The notes: generated by a model not told the origin, from the sequence alone. A stretch of DNA of 64,000 nt from Candidatus Coatesiibacteriota bacterium (GCA_030602715.1 JAUVZD010000009.1:67284-131283), one strand, 5' to 3'. Counted from the stretch's first letter, positions 14,451 through 22,065 are shown. Numbers and translations: made by a program.

Positions 14451-15155
14451 ATGCACGCCCCTTTGGAGGTTCCCTTTGAGGACCCGGAGACCGAGTTCAT
14501 CTCCCAGGTGGTGGAGAAGTATCTCCATCTGCGACAGCGGGGGCTCTTCCTCTCCCCCAAGGACTGGGTGGTGCTCTCTTGCTGGCTTCTGTGGGGATAC
14601 GACATAGACCTGGTGCTGAAGGGACTGGATATAGCCTTCGCCGATGTGGAAGAGGACTCCGCCCGCATCCGGGACCTTTCCTACACCTCAAGAGTGGTGG
14701 AAAGGCTCGTGCGAGAGCGGAGGATAATGCAGGTGGGAATGAGCGAGGACATCCTCCAGAAACCCCAATCGGCACAGGGACAGGCGGACTTGAGCAAAGC
14801 TTTTGAGCGGATTCGGAGGAAACTTTCAACATTTGGGCGGAAGAATCCCTGGGCGGAGGGGCTGACCGAAAAGGCGCAGGAATATGTGAGCCGAATGGAG
14901 CTAAAACTCTTCAGTGGTGAATTGGATATGGAGACGGTGCTCACCCGCCTGGCACGCCGGGAGGACCGCTTCTTCTCCGACATCTTCAAAAAATTCCCCC
15001 AGGATGAACGGGAGAAGCTGGATGGGCGGGCGTTGAAGTCCATTGAGCCCCATCGGGGGAGGATGAGCGAGGATGCTATAAAGCGCACCCACCGTGCAGT
15101 GCTCCGCTCCCTGCTCATCCGGGAGAAGGGGCTGCCCCGGATAAGCCTATTCTGA
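14451..15155 (+). CDS. Conserved hypothetical partner of a DnaC-like ATPase
   Basis: A 234-residue soluble, helical protein of unknown function. Residues 1-60 contain 'DPETEFISQVVEKYLHLRQRGLFLSPKDWVVLSCWLLWGYDIDLVLKGLDIAF', a helix-rich segment; the middle is charged and the C-terminus basic ('EDAIKRTHRAVLRSLLIREKGLP'). The ATG at 14451 is chosen because it follows a GGCGGAG ribosome-like site and lies just after a promoter; the frame is open back to 14364. It precedes the AAA+ helicase-loader-like gene by 13 bases, so it may be a replication or DnaD-like accessory factor. That role is inferred only from linkage. Confidence 0.65.
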   Translation: MHAPLEVPFEDPETEFISQVVEKYLHLRQRGLFLSPKDWVVLSCWLLWGYDIDLVLKGLDIAFADVEEDSARIRDLSYTSRVVERLVRERRIMQVGMSEDILQKPQSAQGQADLSKAFERIRRKLSTFGRKNPWAEGLTEKAQEYVSRMELKLFSGELDMETVLTRLARREDRFFSDIFKKFPQDEREKLDGRALKSIEPHRGRMSEDAIKRTHRAVLRSLLIREKGLPRISLF

Positions 15156-15168
15156 GGAAAGAAGAGCT

Positions 15169-15999
15169 ATGGCAACCAAAAAGGGAAAGGGCAAGAAGAA
15201 GACAGGTGATAAGAAAAAAGAGGGCGGTGCCGGTTCCACACCTGCCGAATATGGGGGTTTATTGAAGGACATCAGCGTGGTTCCGGCGGGGGATATATCC
15301 GTCTGCTCCGACTGCGGCGGTAGCGGCTGGGTGGTGGAGGTGAAGGACGGGACTCGCTACGCCGAGCGTTGTAAGTGCTTTAAGCAGAACCTGAACTCAC
15401 TGCTTCTGGCTTGTGCCGGGATTCCCAAGCAGTATGAGGGATGCACTCTGGAGAGTTTTGAGCCGGATATCGATCCCACCGGCGTACTTTATAAAGCAAA
15501 AATGGCGGCTCGTGAGTTCTGCGACCAGTATCCGGTAACCGACGGTGGTCTGCTCTTCATCGGACCCTGCGGGGTGGGCAAGACCCATCTGGCGGTGGGC
15601 ATCATCCGCTATCTGACTATGGAGAAGGGGGTGCCCTGCAGATTTTACGACTTCAGGGACCTGTTGCGCACCATCCGGCGCACCTATTCGTCGGGGGGCG
15701 GACCCACGGAGTTTGACATCACCGACCCGGTGTTGACCACCGAGGTGGTGTTGCTGGACGAACTGGGGGCGATAAAGACCACCGACTGGGCACTGGACAT
15801 GCTCACCCACATAATCATCCGCCGATACAACGAACGGAGACCGCTGATAATCACCTCCAACTTCCCCGACGAGAAGGGCAAGCAGGGCGAGGAGACCCTG
15901 ACCGAGCGCATCAGCTACCGCCTCCGCTCCCGGCTGTATGAGATGTGCAAGACGGTGCAGATGGAGGGGCAGGACTACCGGCGGGGAAAGGAGTGGTAG
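15169..15999 (+). CDS. DnaC/IstB-like AAA+ ATPase (helicase-loader type)
   Basis: A 276-residue protein. A Lys-rich head (residues 1-20) is followed by a four-Cys zinc module ('CSDCGGSGWV' and 'RCKC'), then an AAA+ core with Walker A 'GPCGVGKTHLAVG' (about residues 131-143), Walker B 'VVLLDELGA' and the sensor region 'LIITSNFP', ending in an Arg-rich 'RISYRLRSRLYEMC' arginine-finger helix. This is the DnaC/DnaI/IstB architecture, which loads the replicative helicase or assists transposition. No transposase gene is adjacent, so a helicase-loader role with the upstream gene is more likely. The ATG follows GAAAGAAGAGCT. Confidence 0.85.
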   Translation: MATKKGKGKKKTGDKKKEGGAGSTPAEYGGLLKDISVVPAGDISVCSDCGGSGWVVEVKDGTRYAERCKCFKQNLNSLLLACAGIPKQYEGCTLESFEPDIDPTGVLYKAKMAAREFCDQYPVTDGGLLFIGPCGVGKTHLAVGIIRYLTMEKGVPCRFYDFRDLLRTIRRTYSSGGGPTEFDITDPVLTTEVVLLDELGAIKTTDWALDMLTHIIIRRYNERRPLIITSNFPDEKGKQGEETLTERISYRLRSRLYEMCKTVQMEGQDYRRGKEW

Positions 16000-16038
16000 G
16001 TGGGGGGGGTTATTTTATAAATTGAAGGAGGAGCGATA

Positions 16039-17280
16039 TTGATGGATAAAACTGAAATTCCCAAATTTGCCAAAGACTGGGATGATGCTGAAACCAATAA
16101 ACAATATTGGTGGAATCGCCCTTTTTGTGCAAATGTTGGTTGTGAAAATAAGGCTTTAAGTTATCATGATAGATGCTGGGGTCATCTGAGAGGGGAAGAG
16201 AAAGATAATTGGCGAGTGGAATTATTAAAAAAGGTTGACCTAAAGGGGTTAAACCTTGTTCAGACGAACCTAGAGGGAGCGTATTTGTATAATGCTAGAC
16301 TTGAGCGAGCGAATTTATATGGGGCGAACCTTGAGGGGGCGGTTTTAAGGGAGGCGACTCTTGAGGGAGCGGATTTAGGGGAGGCGAAACTTGGGGGAGC
16401 TGATTTATGGGGGGCGAAACTTGAGGGAGCGGATTTATGGCAGGCGAACCTTGAGGGAGCGAATTTAAAATGGGCTAAACTTAATGTCGCGGATTTAATT
16501 GAGGCGAACCTAGAGGGAGCGGATTTTAGGTGGGTAAAACTTGAGGGAGCTGATTTAAGTGAGGCGAAGCTTGAGGGAGCGTTTTTGGATGATGCGAACC
16601 TTGAGGGAGCGGATCTTTCATTCGCCAGATTTGGAAGAACCGGACTTATCCAGAAAGATGCCAAGATTGAGTATGAAGATGTAACTAATATCTCAGGTAT
16701 TACCTATAATCCTCACACGAGATTCTACTTCTATCCTTTCGGACTTATTAAATGGGGATTGAAATGTGCTTGGAATAGATTGAGGGGAAAAGAAATTACA
16801 AAAACCCCCATATTCGCACGATATAAGAAGACCAAATTTATCGGCGTAGATACTACCGACCTTGATTGGTCTCAACACCCCCAGTTAATCAGAGACATTC
16901 ACTATCAGCAGTTTTTATATGCATTCAAAAATAGAAAACCCAAGTGGTTCTATCGCATTGCCTACTGGCTGTGGGGAATAACATCTTACTTCGGAGAGAG
17001 TTTCTTATTATGGTTCTTCTGGATGAGCCTTATAGTATTTGGATTTGGAATTGTATTCACTTTTTACCCACATTTTATACTTCCTCAAGTTGAAGTTTTC
17101 AATAATCCATTTGAACCATTCTATTATTCAGGACTAGTCTTTACATCATTAGGGTTGGGTGGACTTAAACTGAATTCTTTGTGGGGGCAGGTATTAGTAT
17201 TGGCGGAGGTAATGCTGGGCTTCATCATGCTCGGCTCTCTGGTCTCCTTCTTCGCCAACAAGTTTGTGAGGAGGGATTAG
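16039..17280 (+). CDS. Pentapeptide-repeat protein fused to a two-helix ion-channel domain
   Basis: A 413-residue protein with three parts. Residues 1-65 are a small domain with Cys/His residues ('FCANVGCENKALSYHDRCWGHL'). Residues about 70-200 are tandem pentapeptide repeats (A-[D/N]-L-x-x; 'GADLWGAKLEGADLWQANL'), a right-handed quadrilateral beta helix. The C-terminal part has two transmembrane helices ('FLLWFFWMSLIVFGFGIVFTFY' and 'VLVLAEVMLGFIMLGSLVSFFA') flanking 'YSGLVFTSLGLGG', a pore loop like the Ion_trans_2 'TSLGLGD' filter. So it is probably a cation channel with a beta-helical cytoplasmic domain. It stands alone with AT-rich codon use. The start MM at 16039 follows AAGGAGG. Confidence 0.8.
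   Translation: MMDKTEIPKFAKDWDDAETNKQYWWNRPFCANVGCENKALSYHDRCWGHLRGEEKDNWRVELLKKVDLKGLNLVQTNLEGAYLYNARLERANLYGANLEGAVLREATLEGADLGEAKLGGADLWGAKLEGADLWQANLEGANLKWAKLNVADLIEANLEGADFRWVKLEGADLSEAKLEGAFLDDANLEGADLSFARFGRTGLIQKDAKIEYEDVTNISGITYNPHTRFYFYPFGLIKWGLKCAWNRLRGKEITKTPIFARYKKTKFIGVDTTDLDWSQHPQLIRDIHYQQFLYAFKNRKPKWFYRIAYWLWGITSYFGESFLLWFFWMSLIVFGFGIVFTFYPHFILPQVEVFNNPFEPFYYSGLVFTSLGLGGLKLNSLWGQVLVLAEVMLGFIMLGSLVSFFANKFVRRD
16245..16635 (+). repeat. In-frame 15-base tandem repeats encoding pentapeptides
   Basis: More than twenty imperfect units of the type CTTGAGGGAGCGGAT plus variable codons, in register with the A-D/N-L-x-x pentapeptide repeats of the channel-fusion gene. It is a coding repeat and not CRISPR. 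Confidence 0.9.
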
Positions 17281-17309
17281 GTTAATATTGTCATAAAAAT
17301 AATTCATAA

Positions 17310-17346
17310 ATAAAAAACCCCCCGGGCATTGCCGGGGGTTTTCTTT
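17310..17346. terminator. Bidirectional intrinsic terminator
   Basis: AAAAACCCCCCGGGC-ATT-GCCGGGGGTTTTC forms a strong stem with A-tract and T-tract on either side. It can end the rightward channel gene (stop at 17280) and leftward transcripts from the 17.5 kb gene. Confidence 0.85.
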
Positions 17347-17457
17347 GTTGTTGTCCCAGAGCACATCCACAGTGTCGCCGTCAACGATGCGGATGACAAA
17401 GGCGATAGCGAGGAAGAAAAAAGGGGTAAGTAAGCTCTTTAATCTATTTGATCCCAA
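17335..17457 (-). pseudogene. N-terminal fragment of a thermonuclease (SNase)-like gene
   Basis: Right after the stop of the 17.5 kb gene, the minus strand opens (TTG at 17457) into 'LLTPFFFLAIAFVIRIVDGDTVDVLWDNNKE'. A hydrophobic leader followed by 'VIRIVDGDTVDVL' is the standard first strand of staphylococcal-nuclease domains (x-V-x-D-G-D-T). The frame then runs into the terminator hairpin and antisense to the channel gene, so only about 40 codons of the domain remain. It is probably a truncated remnant, cut at the hairpin. Confidence 0.5.
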
Positions 17458-17463
17458 AACCTA

Positions 17464-17790
17464 TTACGAATCTATGTCTTCTGCCTCATCAATTTCCAAT
17501 GCAAACCTTACTTTATCAATTAATTCTCTTGGGTATGAAGTTTCAGAGAAAAACTTTTCTTTAGTCTTATATTCTTCCAACTCGTAAATAAGACCCGGAC
17601 GTGGCCTTGCGGTGCGTATAACGTGAACAAAAATTTGTCCTTTTTCTTCCTCGTAAACATCAGACTGCTTTTCCTCTGGAGCTATAGGATCAGGGTATTT
17701 TATTATAAGTTGTCCTATAAACTCTTTGTGCGTGATTTTTCCACCACCCATTTTATCTTCATATCCAATTTTCAATCTGATTTTTTGCAT
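17464..17790 (-). CDS. Hypothetical protein
   Basis: A 108-residue soluble protein with no recognised family. It opens with a basic strand 'MQKIRLKIGYEDKMGGGK' and ends very acidic ('EIDEAEDIDS'); a central 'GQIFVHVIRTARPRPGLIYELEEYK' looks like beta strands. An AAAGGGGGAAAATTA ribosome region precedes the ATG. It has its own promoter about 70 bases upstream, similar in sequence to that of the 13.6 kb secreted protein, and is followed by the nuclease fragment. It is AT-rich and likely accessory. Confidence 0.6.
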   Translation of the reverse strand: MQKIRLKIGYEDKMGGGKITHKEFIGQLIIKYPDPIAPEEKQSDVYEEEKGQIFVHVIRTARPRPGLIYELEEYKTKEKFFSETSYPRELIDKVRFALEIDEAEDIDS

Positions 17791-17850
17791 TAATTTTCCC
17801 CCTTTATTTTTCGTATTTAGGATTTTTGTGCTTTAAGGTGTAGAAATTCA

Positions 17851-17879
17851 CTTATAACATAAACTTGTTGAAAAATCAA
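17851..17879 (-). promoter_or_regulatory. Promoter of the 17.5 kb hypothetical gene
   Basis: Minus strand TTGATT (17874-17879), 17 bases, TATAAG (17851-17856). The flank AAAATCAAGTAAAAT on the + strand matches the promoter at 14154-14182. Confidence 0.65.
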
Positions 17880-18021
17880 GTAAAATCTATTTTTTTCTTT
17901 CCTTAAAGTGCCGACAAATATTCAACCAAAAGTATAACTATTTGTAGCAAAACTTTTTTTAACCAAATTGCCGATTTCGTAACATCTGTAACAACAGGAA
18001 AGTTCCATCTATTCTAAGTTT

Positions 18022-18054
18022 GCCCCGGAATCCGAAAGGACTCCGGGGCTTTTT
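18022..18054 (+). terminator. Orphan intrinsic terminator with GAAA tetraloop
   Basis: GCCCCGGA-A-TCC-GAAA-GGA-C-TCCGGGGC followed by TTTTTG: eleven base pairs, one A-C mismatch, a GNRA loop and a T-tract. It points rightward, yet no rightward gene is seen between 17280 and here. It could end an unannotated small RNA or act as a barrier to antisense transcription. Confidence 0.75.
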
Positions 18055-18081
18055 GTATACCCGTTAGCCAATTTCCATAAC

Positions 18082-18840
18082 CTAGTCTTTAGTCCTCACC
18101 CTCCCCTTCTCCCTATCCAACCGCTTGGGCTTAGCTCCGGGGATGAAGAAGCGCTCCTCGGGGATGGACAGCTTCTTCGCCACCCGGATGGGATAGTCCA
18201 GGCGGGCGACATACTCCGGGCGGTGTCCGTCGGAAGCCATGGAGAAAGTGCAGCCGGCGGAAAGCGCCTCCACCAAAAACTGAGGCTGGGGGTCCTTCCA
18301 GCGGTTGGTTATCTCTATGGCTATGTCGTGCTTGATGGCCGTCTTTATCAGCTTTCTGCGCCTGCCCGGGGTCCACACCTCATCGTATCTCAAACCCAGA
18401 AACGGTGGTATAAAAGTGGGGTGGGCGATTATGTCCAGGGGTAGCTCCTCCATCTGCTGCACCAGGGTCTTGACCATGGCCCGGACAAACTCCCGCTTAT
18501 GGGGGATGGACTTCAACTCATCCCAGAAGAAGATGTTTTGGCCATAAAAGTCGTTTATGGAGTGCAATCCGCCGATTATGTAGTCCAGTTGTTTGAGGAC
18601 CGCAACCGAGCAGGGCACCTCCTCCCCCAAATCCAGCTCACAGCCCACATAGGCACCGCACTCCCGCACCGCGTCTATGTAGGTGAGCACCGCAGTATCG
18701 CCCCGCAGACTATGGTAAGGCGAGAGATGGTCGGCGATACCCACACGGTAGCCCTTTTTTTTGGATTTCTTGACTATCTCCCGAACGGTCAGGTCCCCGT
18801 CGGAGAAGGTGGAGTGCACATGGAGGTCGTAGTAGTCCAT
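18082..18840 (-). CDS. PHP-domain metal-dependent phosphoesterase
   Basis: A 252-residue single PHP domain. Metal-binding motifs: 'DLHVHSTFSDGDLT' (motif 1, H-x-H), 'GIADHL' (D-H), 'GCELDL' (E), 'IIGGLHSIN' (H), 'IIAHPT' (H) and the last 'MASDGHRPE' (D-x-H). These fit trinuclear-metal phosphoesterases such as histidinol-phosphatase-like or YcdX-like enzymes; the substrate is not evident. It starts with 'MDYYDLHVHST', the standard N-terminus. The C-terminal 20 residues are basic. The pfkB gene is upstream on the same strand, separated by 84 bases. Confidence 0.85.
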   Translation of the reverse strand: MDYYDLHVHSTFSDGDLTVREIVKKSKKKGYRVGIADHLSPYHSLRGDTAVLTYIDAVRECGAYVGCELDLGEEVPCSVAVLKQLDYIIGGLHSINDFYGQNIFFWDELKSIPHKREFVRAMVKTLVQQMEELPLDIIAHPTFIPPFLGLRYDEVWTPGRRRKLIKTAIKHDIAIEITNRWKDPQPQFLVEALSAGCTFSMASDGHRPEYVARLDYPIRVAKKLSIPEERFFIPGAKPKRLDREKGRVRTKD

Positions 18841-18924
18841 CAGATATCACAACCGTCTATGGGGTGGGGGGAATAAGAGGAGATTATAACTCAATGTCCG
18901 GGATTTGGGAAGCCTTTTCGTTTG

Positions 18925-19878
18925 CTAGAGCCTCTTTATCGGAAGGTCTTCCTTTTCGGCGATGAACCCTTCCGCCTCTTCCAGAGTGGGAAGACCGGCT
19001 CGCCCTCCCAGCTCTCTCGTTGACAGAGCGGCTACCGCCGAAGCCAGGCGGGCGGATGTGGGGATGTCGTCGCCCTTTATGAGGGCGTAGAGGAAAGCCC
19101 CGTGGAAGGCGTCCCCGGCGCCGGTGGAGTCCATCACCTTTGCGGGGTAGGCGGGGAGCTGAAAGAGCCCCTCCTCGCTTCCCACAATACAGCCGGCGTC
19201 GCCCAGGGTTACCCCGGCGACGGTAGGACCCATGCTAAGAAGTTCCTTTACCGCACGGGCGTCGGCTCCTGCGAGAAGCTCCCGGCAGAAGCGGGCGGAA
19301 GCCACCACCACATGACATCTGCGCAGTAGCTCCTCCATCCCCGGACGCAGGCTGCCGGCGTCCAGAGAGAGCGCAAGCCCCAATTCTCTGGCCTGCTCGG
19401 CTGTCCCCAGGGAGGCTTCCATCTGGTGACCGTCAAGGTGGAGGGCGCGGGCGTCGGCAAGCATTTTATGGGGAATGTCCTTCGCGGAGAGGCTACCCAG
19501 GGTGGATTTGGAGGAGATGATGGTTCGGCGACCGGTGCCGTCCACCCAGACCATGGAAATTAGGGAGCTACCCTGTGGGATTTCTTTTAAGTGGGGCTCA
19601 ACGCCGTCCCTGGCAAAAGCCTCCTGGATGTATTCTCCAAAGATGTCCTCGCCGACGGCGCCGAAGAAGGCGCACCGCCCGCCCAGTCTGGCGATGGCGG
19701 TGGATGCAGTCGCCGCCGGACCGCCGGCGTCACAAGCCAGCGTGTCTGTGAATTCCTTGCGGTCGTGGTGGGGGAACTCCTCCACCCTGGCGATTACATC
19801 AAAGGCGCAACATCCCAAGCAGAGGCAGTCCCACCTGCGGTTCCCTTGATTGGCGATTATGGGGGAGAGTGGGTTCAT
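18925..19878 (-). CDS. PfkB-family carbohydrate kinase
   Basis: A 317-residue ribokinase-fold sugar or nucleoside kinase. Signature 1 is in 'ACDAGGPAATASTAIARLGGRCAFFGAVGEDIFG' and signature 2 is 'DSTGAGDAFHGAFLYAL' near the C-terminus, with the catalytic Asp of GAGD. The substrate cannot be assigned; 'HHDRKEFTD' and 'GGPAATAS' place it in the general sugar-kinase group near ribokinase. ATG at 19878 is chosen over a TTG 18 bases upstream; neither has a strong ribosome site. It is probably co-transcribed with the PHP gene. Confidence 0.85.
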   Translation of the reverse strand: MNPLSPIIANQGNRRWDCLCLGCCAFDVIARVEEFPHHDRKEFTDTLACDAGGPAATASTAIARLGGRCAFFGAVGEDIFGEYIQEAFARDGVEPHLKEIPQGSSLISMVWVDGTGRRTIISSKSTLGSLSAKDIPHKMLADARALHLDGHQMEASLGTAEQARELGLALSLDAGSLRPGMEELLRRCHVVVASARFCRELLAGADARAVKELLSMGPTVAGVTLGDAGCIVGSEEGLFQLPAYPAKVMDSTGAGDAFHGAFLYALIKGDDIPTSARLASAVAALSTRELGGRAGLPTLEEAEGFIAEKEDLPIKRL

Positions 19879-19996
19879 CGGTGAATGATAGCACAAATAT
19901 GTGGGAAGGGAAATCGCTACATAAGATGGAAATCAACCGGTGATGTATGCGGTAAGTTTGGATGGAGTGGCATTTGGTTTGTGTATCCAAAAAAAG

Positions 19997-20025
19997 TTGA
20001 CAAGCCAGTTTGATCGTATTATAGT
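19997..20025 (+). promoter_or_regulatory. Promoter of the 20.1 kb secreted protein
   Basis: TTGACA (19997-20002), 17 bases, TATAGT (20020-20025). It lies about 50 bases upstream of the coding start. Confidence 0.75.
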
Positions 20026-20073
20026 ATGCAACGCTATTGGTAATAGAAGGAGTAAACAAAAGGCGGATGGGCG

Positions 20074-21153
20074 GTGTCTATTCTTATGGCGATGAGATTT
20101 TTACCCACATTTCTGGCAATTTTGACTCTGGCAGTCCTTCCGGTGCTGACCGTTTACGGTCAGGAGGAGACCGGGGAGGCGACCGTAGAAGAAGCGCCCC
20201 AGCTGACCCCCATAACCGATGTTAAAACCTACAGGAGCTGGGAGTTCGGCTGTTCCTTGACCGCCCCTGTGGGATGGGAGCTTAAGACCGGCGTTCCCGG
20301 CGCACTGGCAAAAATAATAGACCCCACAAAAGAGGCATATCTTTCTCTTTCGGCAAACTTGCTGGCGGAGATAATCCCTCTAACTGATTATCGGGTGCGT
20401 ATGGAGCGGTCCAAGGAGCTTTATGACCTTGGTGGGCGGAGCCTGAAGCAGCTTGTGGAAGCGGACCGCAACCTGGCGGAAGATGTTGAGCCCTTCTTCT
20501 CCCCCGAAACGCTTTCCCTCTACGAATCCGTGCTCCACGACGACAGCCTTTCTGCGGAAGAACTTGCCCTGATACGGGCTGAGCAGTTGGGCGACGAAGG
20601 GGAATCTTACGACATAGGACCTTTGCAGACCATGGGCACCTATCTCTATGGTGAGGTTGATGAAAATACAGGTAAATCACAGCGGACTATCGGTATCTAC
20701 TGCGTGCGGGGGAATGTGGGCTATACTATAATCGCCACGGCGCCCGGGGAGAAGTTTGATAGCTTCCTGCCGGCCTTTAAAGAGGTGATAGAGGAGATAG
20801 ACCTGCGTAATCTTACCGGCGGACGCTACACCGTTCCTGAGCCAATAAAGATTGAGACGGAGAAAGTGGGTTTGATTATGGGAAAGGTGTTGAAGAACGG
20901 ATTGGGAGTGGCGGGGGTAGATGTCAAGCTCTACCGCTCTGTTGCCGATTTCAAGAACGATTCTCCTATGGTGGTGGTCACCTCCAACTCTTACGGGGAG
21001 TTTCTGTTCATGAACCTTCCGCCGGGCAGTGGTTTTCTCTTAGATGCCGAGGGGGATATGGGGGGAGCCTATGTGCGTGCCTGGCAGCCCATCTCTAAGC
21101 TGGAGGTAACCGAGGGGCGAGCTACTATGGTCAATATTGAGGTGGTGGAATAG
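20074..21153 (+). CDS. Secreted protein with carboxypeptidase-regulatory-like domain
   Basis: A 359-residue exported protein with a signal peptide ('MRFLPTFLAILTLAVLPVLTVYGQ'). Residues about 50-260 form a domain opening 'YRSWEFGCSLTAPVGWELKT', seen in periplasmic PsbP/DUF1795-like proteins. The C-terminal 90 residues ('GLIMGKVLKNGLGVAGVDVKLYR...SYGEFLFMNLPPGSGFLLDAEG') are a CarboxypepD_reg or transthyretin-like beta sandwich, common in outer-membrane or surface proteins. The start is uncertain: GTG at 20074, ATG at 20086 or ATG at 20092. It precedes the TonB-like gene, which has its own promoter. Confidence 0.7.
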   Translation: MSILMAMRFLPTFLAILTLAVLPVLTVYGQEETGEATVEEAPQLTPITDVKTYRSWEFGCSLTAPVGWELKTGVPGALAKIIDPTKEAYLSLSANLLAEIIPLTDYRVRMERSKELYDLGGRSLKQLVEADRNLAEDVEPFFSPETLSLYESVLHDDSLSAEELALIRAEQLGDEGESYDIGPLQTMGTYLYGEVDENTGKSQRTIGIYCVRGNVGYTIIATAPGEKFDSFLPAFKEVIEEIDLRNLTGGRYTVPEPIKIETEKVGLIMGKVLKNGLGVAGVDVKLYRSVADFKNDSPMVVVTSNSYGEFLFMNLPPGSGFLLDAEGDMGGAYVRAWQPISKLEVTEGRATMVNIEVVE

Positions 21154-21174
21154 AAGATTTCAGCGGTAATTTTC

Positions 21175-21203
21175 TTGAAAAGTTCTTGTTTTGGGTATAT
21201 AAT
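21175..21203 (+). promoter_or_regulatory. Promoter of the TonB-like gene
   Basis: TTGAAA (21175-21180), 17 bases, TATAAT (21198-21203). Transcription from about 21210 gives a leader of nearly 80 bases that contains the hairpin at 21249-21267. Confidence 0.8.
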
Positions 21204-21248
21204 AAATATGGACTCGTGTGAAGTTAATCATTAAACGACATAGATTTT

Positions 21249-21267
21249 CCGAATGCCCAGCATTCGG
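21249..21267 (+). promoter_or_regulatory. Leader hairpin before the TonB-like gene
   Basis: CCGAATGC-CCA-GCATTCGG is a perfect eight-base stem with a three-base loop, ending six bases before AAGGAGG. It could adjust ribosome access or mRNA stability. Confidence 0.5.
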
Positions 21268-21287
21268 CTAAATAAGGAGGTTGAGCT

Positions 21288-22010
21288 ATGGCTGAAAAGG
21301 AAATCAAGATGGTAGCGCCGAAGAAAGCACGCATGCAAATCTTCTATCGCGGCTTCTGGGCATATGCTTACATATTCTCCCTCTTACTGCAGGCGGGAGT
21401 AGCCGCCAGTCTCATCTGGCCCAAACATCCCCTGGATGCAACCATCTTTGAGGAGGAGGAGGCTTCCAAACCCAAGGTCAAGATAGTCAAGATCAGTTAT
21501 GACGAGCTCCCCCCGCCCCCTTCTCTGATGGATTCCACAGAGGCGCCACCGAAGGGGTTGGCTGAGGGGGATATCGGTGACGCCCCTATGCCGGTTCCGG
21601 ACGAGTTGGCTGAGCGGGACACCATGACGGATACTGAAGGGGTGGAGGGCGGTGACCCTCTAGGCGAAGGGGTGGTGATAGAGGATAACATTGAGGTAGG
21701 TGATGATGCCTCTATAGATTATATTGAGTTTGTGCCTTTTGACAAAGCACCGCAGTTTATCAACAAGGAGGAGCCGATATATCCTGCCATCGGTCGTGAA
21801 GGTGGGGTTGAAGGCGTGGTGAATCTGATGGTCTATGTCGGAGGCGACGGTAAGGTGAAAAATGTCATCGTTACCGGACCGATGCAAATTGCCGCCTTCA
21901 ACGAAGCTGCGGTGGAAGCGGCTTACAAGTGCACTTTCACCCCAGCCACCAGCGGAGGAAGGGCTATCGGTGTCTGGTTGGCTATGCCGGTGGATTTCCA
22001 CCTGAAGTAG
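21288..22010 (+). CDS. TonB-family energy-transducing protein
   Basis: A 240-residue inner-membrane-anchored periplasmic protein. One N-terminal transmembrane segment ('FWAYAYIFSLLLQAGVAASLIW', residues about 24-45) follows a basic cytoplasmic tail, then a linker with 'ELPPPPSLMDSTEAPPKG', and a C-terminal TonB domain ('EPIYPAIGREGGVEGVVNLMVYVGGDGKVKNVIVTG...FNEAAVEAAYKCTFTPA..GRAIGVWLAMPVDFHLK'). It should couple the proton gradient (via ExbB/ExbD, not seen here) to outer-membrane transporters. The ATG lies seven bases after AAGGAGG. A strong terminator follows. Confidence 0.88.
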   Translation: MAEKEIKMVAPKKARMQIFYRGFWAYAYIFSLLLQAGVAASLIWPKHPLDATIFEEEEASKPKVKIVKISYDELPPPPSLMDSTEAPPKGLAEGDIGDAPMPVPDELAERDTMTDTEGVEGGDPLGEGVVIEDNIEVGDDASIDYIEFVPFDKAPQFINKEEPIYPAIGREGGVEGVVNLMVYVGGDGKVKNVIVTGPMQIAAFNEAAVEAAYKCTFTPATSGGRAIGVWLAMPVDFHLK

Positions 22011-22033
22011 CTGATTGCTTGGATGACTTATTT

Positions 22034-22065
22034 GACCGCCCTTATTTTTGGGGCGGTCTTTTTTT
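22034..22065 (+). terminator. Intrinsic terminator
   Basis: GACCGCCC (22034-22041) and GGGCGGTC (22051-22058) followed by seven Ts, ending the TonB-like transcript. Confidence 0.9.

Noticed and set aside
16245-16635. CRISPR-like regular repeats
   Set aside because: The period is 15 bases, in frame, and encodes A-D/N-L-x-x pentapeptides; there are no spacers and no cas genes.
16260-16664. Long antisense frame opposite the pentapeptide repeats
   Set aside because: It is a regular repeat artefact: the 15-base coding repeat is open on the other strand too, giving a low-complexity 'SAPSRFA' product with no ribosome site or family.
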